From NCBI GenBank assembly GCA_025350445.1, contig JANXXV010000974.1, positions 1-5,695 of the forward strand: a stretch of DNA of 5,695 bases, written 5' to 3'. Numbering within the stretch: position 1 is the stretch's first letter; each line of letters begins with the position of its first letter. Shown piece after piece: positions 4,216 to 5,695 of the stretch. A program made the translations under genes and the position numbers. The stretch is from Bryobacteraceae bacterium. Its GTDB lineage: Bacteria; Acidobacteriota; Terriglobia; Bryobacterales; Bryobacteraceae. A model generated the notes under the pieces. The model made no database searches, had not been told where the DNA came from, and saw only the letters and a program-made list of their open reading frames with translations.

Positions 4216-5695
4216 CTAGCTTTTCCCTATCGCCCGCGCGAACTGGTCGACCGGCAGAGTATTCAGAATGTCACTCGCGCTCAACCATCCGCGCCGCGCC
4301 ATCGTCACGCCGTAGCGCATGTTCAGCATGTGTTTTGGATGGTGCGCATCGGTGGAGATGGTAAACTTCGCGCCTTTCGATTTCGCCAGCCGGATCAGCG
4401 ACCCGTGCAAGTCCAGCCGCTCCGGGCTGGCATTGATCTCAAACGCGACATTGCGCCGCACGGCCTCTGTAACTACCCGGTCGAAGTCGTAAGTGTATGG
4501 GTCGCGGTGCAGCAGCAGGCGCCCCGTCGGATGTCCCAGCGTCTTCAGGTGGGGGCATTCCAGCGCGCGCAGCAAACGGTCTGTCATCTCCGCGGTCTCC
4601 ATCTTCATGTAGCTATGGACGCTCCCGATGACGAAATCCAACTCGGCCAGCGCGTCGTCTTCGATGTCCATGATGCCCTCTTTCCGGATATCGCACTCCA
4701 GGCCGGAAAAAACACGGATGCCAAGGTCGCGCTGGTCGATTGCACGGACCATGCGCGCAAACGCCACCACCCGCTTTTCATCCAGGCCATTCGCCATCGC
4801 TAGCGCCTTCGAGTGGTCGGTGATGGCGATGTATTCGTATCCCATCGCCTTGGCTTCCAGCGCCATCTCTTCCAGCGTCGCCCGTCCATCGCTTTCGCGG
4901 GTGTGCATATGGATATCGCCGCGAATGTCCGTGATCTCCACCAGCACCGGCAGCCGCCATTCCGCCGCCGCTTCAATCTCGCCCTGGTTCTCGCGCAATT
5001 CCGGAGGAATCCAGGCGAGTCCCAATTTCTCGTAAACTTCTTCCTCGGAAGCGCCGGCCACACGCGATTCATCATCCACCCGGAACAGCCCGTATTCGTT
5101 CAACGTCAGCCCCAGCTTCAGCGCCCTCTGACGAATCGCAATGTTGTGTTCCTTGCTGCCCGTGAAGTACTGCATCGCCGCGCCATAGCTCTCGACTGGA
5201 AGCGCGCGGACATCTACCTGTATACCTTCGAGCCCGAACGTGGCGCTGGCTTTGTTGGCGCCTTTGCCCAATACCTGGTGTACCCGCGGATGAGCAACGA
5301 AGCGTTCCAGTGCGTCCGCGGCCGATGGTCCGGTGACGAGCAGATCGAGATCGCCCACAGTCTCCTTGCCCCGGCGCAAGCTGCCCGCCGCCGTCACCTT
5401 GTCCACGCCGGGCGTCCGCGCCAGAAATTCCATCAACTCAGCGGCAGTCTGCGTGGCGGCGTTCAATAGAAATCGCCCGGCACTTCGGCGGTATTCTTCA
5501 ATCGACCGCAGCACCTTCTCTTCCAGCTTCGCGCCCATCCGCGGCAACGTGCGCAACTTGTGTTCCTTGCAAGCGCGCTCCAGATCGTCCACCGTACTGA
5601 CGCGCAGATGCTCAAACAGGATGGCGATGCTCTTCGGGCCCAGCCCCTGAATCTTCAACAACTCCAGTGCGGTTGGCGGATACTTTTCCAGAAGC
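4216..5695 (-). CDS. polX: DNA polymerase/3'-5' exonuclease PolX (family X polymerase with PHP domain; 5' end cut by window)
   Basis: A bifunctional repair protein: family X polymerase for gap filling, plus a PHP metallo-phosphoesterase giving 3'-5' exonuclease or AP-endonuclease activity. The frame runs open to the right edge (LLEKYPPTALELLKIQGLGP precedes the TTG at 5661), so the start lies outside. 492 residues are visible of about 570-575; missing is roughly the first 80 (N-terminal 8-kDa helix-hairpin-helix part). Visible numbering: helix-hairpin-helix LKIQGLGPKSIAILF (about 13-27); nucleotidyltransferase GSLRRGKETVGDLDLL (about 104-119) with catalytic Asp115/Asp117 and third Asp161 (QVDVR); TGSKEHN (178-184). 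PHP metal ligands are complete: GDIHMHT (His262, His264), TDHS (292-295), GLECDI (Glu333), GSVHS (His360), GHPTGR (His388), STDAHH (Asp449, His451). Both activities therefore look intact. The stop at 4216 lies 124 bp before the NUDIX start. Confidence 0.96.
   Translation of the reverse strand, partial: LLEKYPPTALELLKIQGLGPKSIAILFEHLRVSTVDDLERACKEHKLRTLPRMGAKLEEKVLRSIEEYRRSAGRFLLNAATQTAAELMEFLARTPGVDKVTAAGSLRRGKETVGDLDLLVTGPSAADALERFVAHPRVHQVLGKGANKASATFGLEGIQVDVRALPVESYGAAMQYFTGSKEHNIAIRQRALKLGLTLNEYGLFRVDDESRVAGASEEEVYEKLGLAWIPPELRENQGEIEAAAEWRLPVLVEITDIRGDIHMHTRESDGRATLEEMALEAKAMGYEYIAITDHSKALAMANGLDEKRVVAFARMVRAIDQRDLGIRVFSGLECDIRKEGIMDIEDDALAELDFVIGSVHSYMKMETAEMTDRLLRALECPHLKTLGHPTGRLLLHRDPYTYDFDRVVTEAVRRNVAFEINASPERLDLHGSLIRLAKSKGAKFTISTDAHHPKHMLNMRYGVTMARRGWLSASDILNTLPVDQFARAIGKS

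Noticed and set aside
2009..5281. Shared 12-mer AATACCTGGTGT at 2009-2020 and 5270-5281
   Set aside because: One exact 12-base match is about what chance gives in a window of this size, and the flanks do not align.
4813..5469. Long open frame (218 codons) on the plus strand
   Set aside because: It lies antisense to polX, whose domains are all clear on the minus strand. The long frame is a by-product of GC-rich codon bias, and its translation shows no domain.

Overview
The window most likely comes from a high-GC, Gram-negative bacterium of the phylum Acidobacteriota (Solibacter/Bryobacter-like). This is inferred from the large Oar-type TonB-dependent receptor, a family strongly expanded in that phylum, from the GC-rich codon use, and from the scattered single-gene housekeeping loci. 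No phylogenetic marker is present, so the placement is tentative. No phage, transposon, CRISPR or RNA gene is visible.

Layout. Bases 1-1740 (+) hold the C-terminal 579 residues of an outer-membrane TonB-dependent receptor, followed by a clear intrinsic terminator (1771-1800). A 305-base stretch before the next confident gene (1741-2045) holds that terminator, a perfect 7-bp hairpin, a plausible sigma70-type promoter and a possible 31-codon leaderless small ORF. Next comes a small two-helix membrane protein of the DUF2905 family (2046-2261, +). Its stop codon directly abuts the stop codon of the convergent signal peptidase I gene lepB (2262-2840, -). lepB and a GT2 glycosyltransferase (2876-3625, +) diverge from a 35-bp gap, and a good lepB promoter lies across the glycosyltransferase start codon. 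The 3' end of the glycosyltransferase overlaps the 3' end of a convergent NUDIX hydrolase (3543-4091, -) by 83 bp. Upstream of the NUDIX gene, on the same strand, is a family X DNA polymerase with a C-terminal PHP domain (4216-5695, -), cut by the right window edge.

How the genes relate. They do not form an obvious single pathway. lepB, the DUF2905 protein and the glycosyltransferase are envelope-related. polX and the NUDIX enzyme (nucleotide-sugar/ADP-ribose clean-up) share a strand 124 bp apart and could be co-transcribed. The gene set looks like ordinary chromosomal housekeeping. The distinctive aspects are architectural: very tight convergent and divergent junctions, the possible leaderless upstream ORF, and an unusual residue in the DxD motif of the glycosyltransferase. 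I did not find a convincing novel system.
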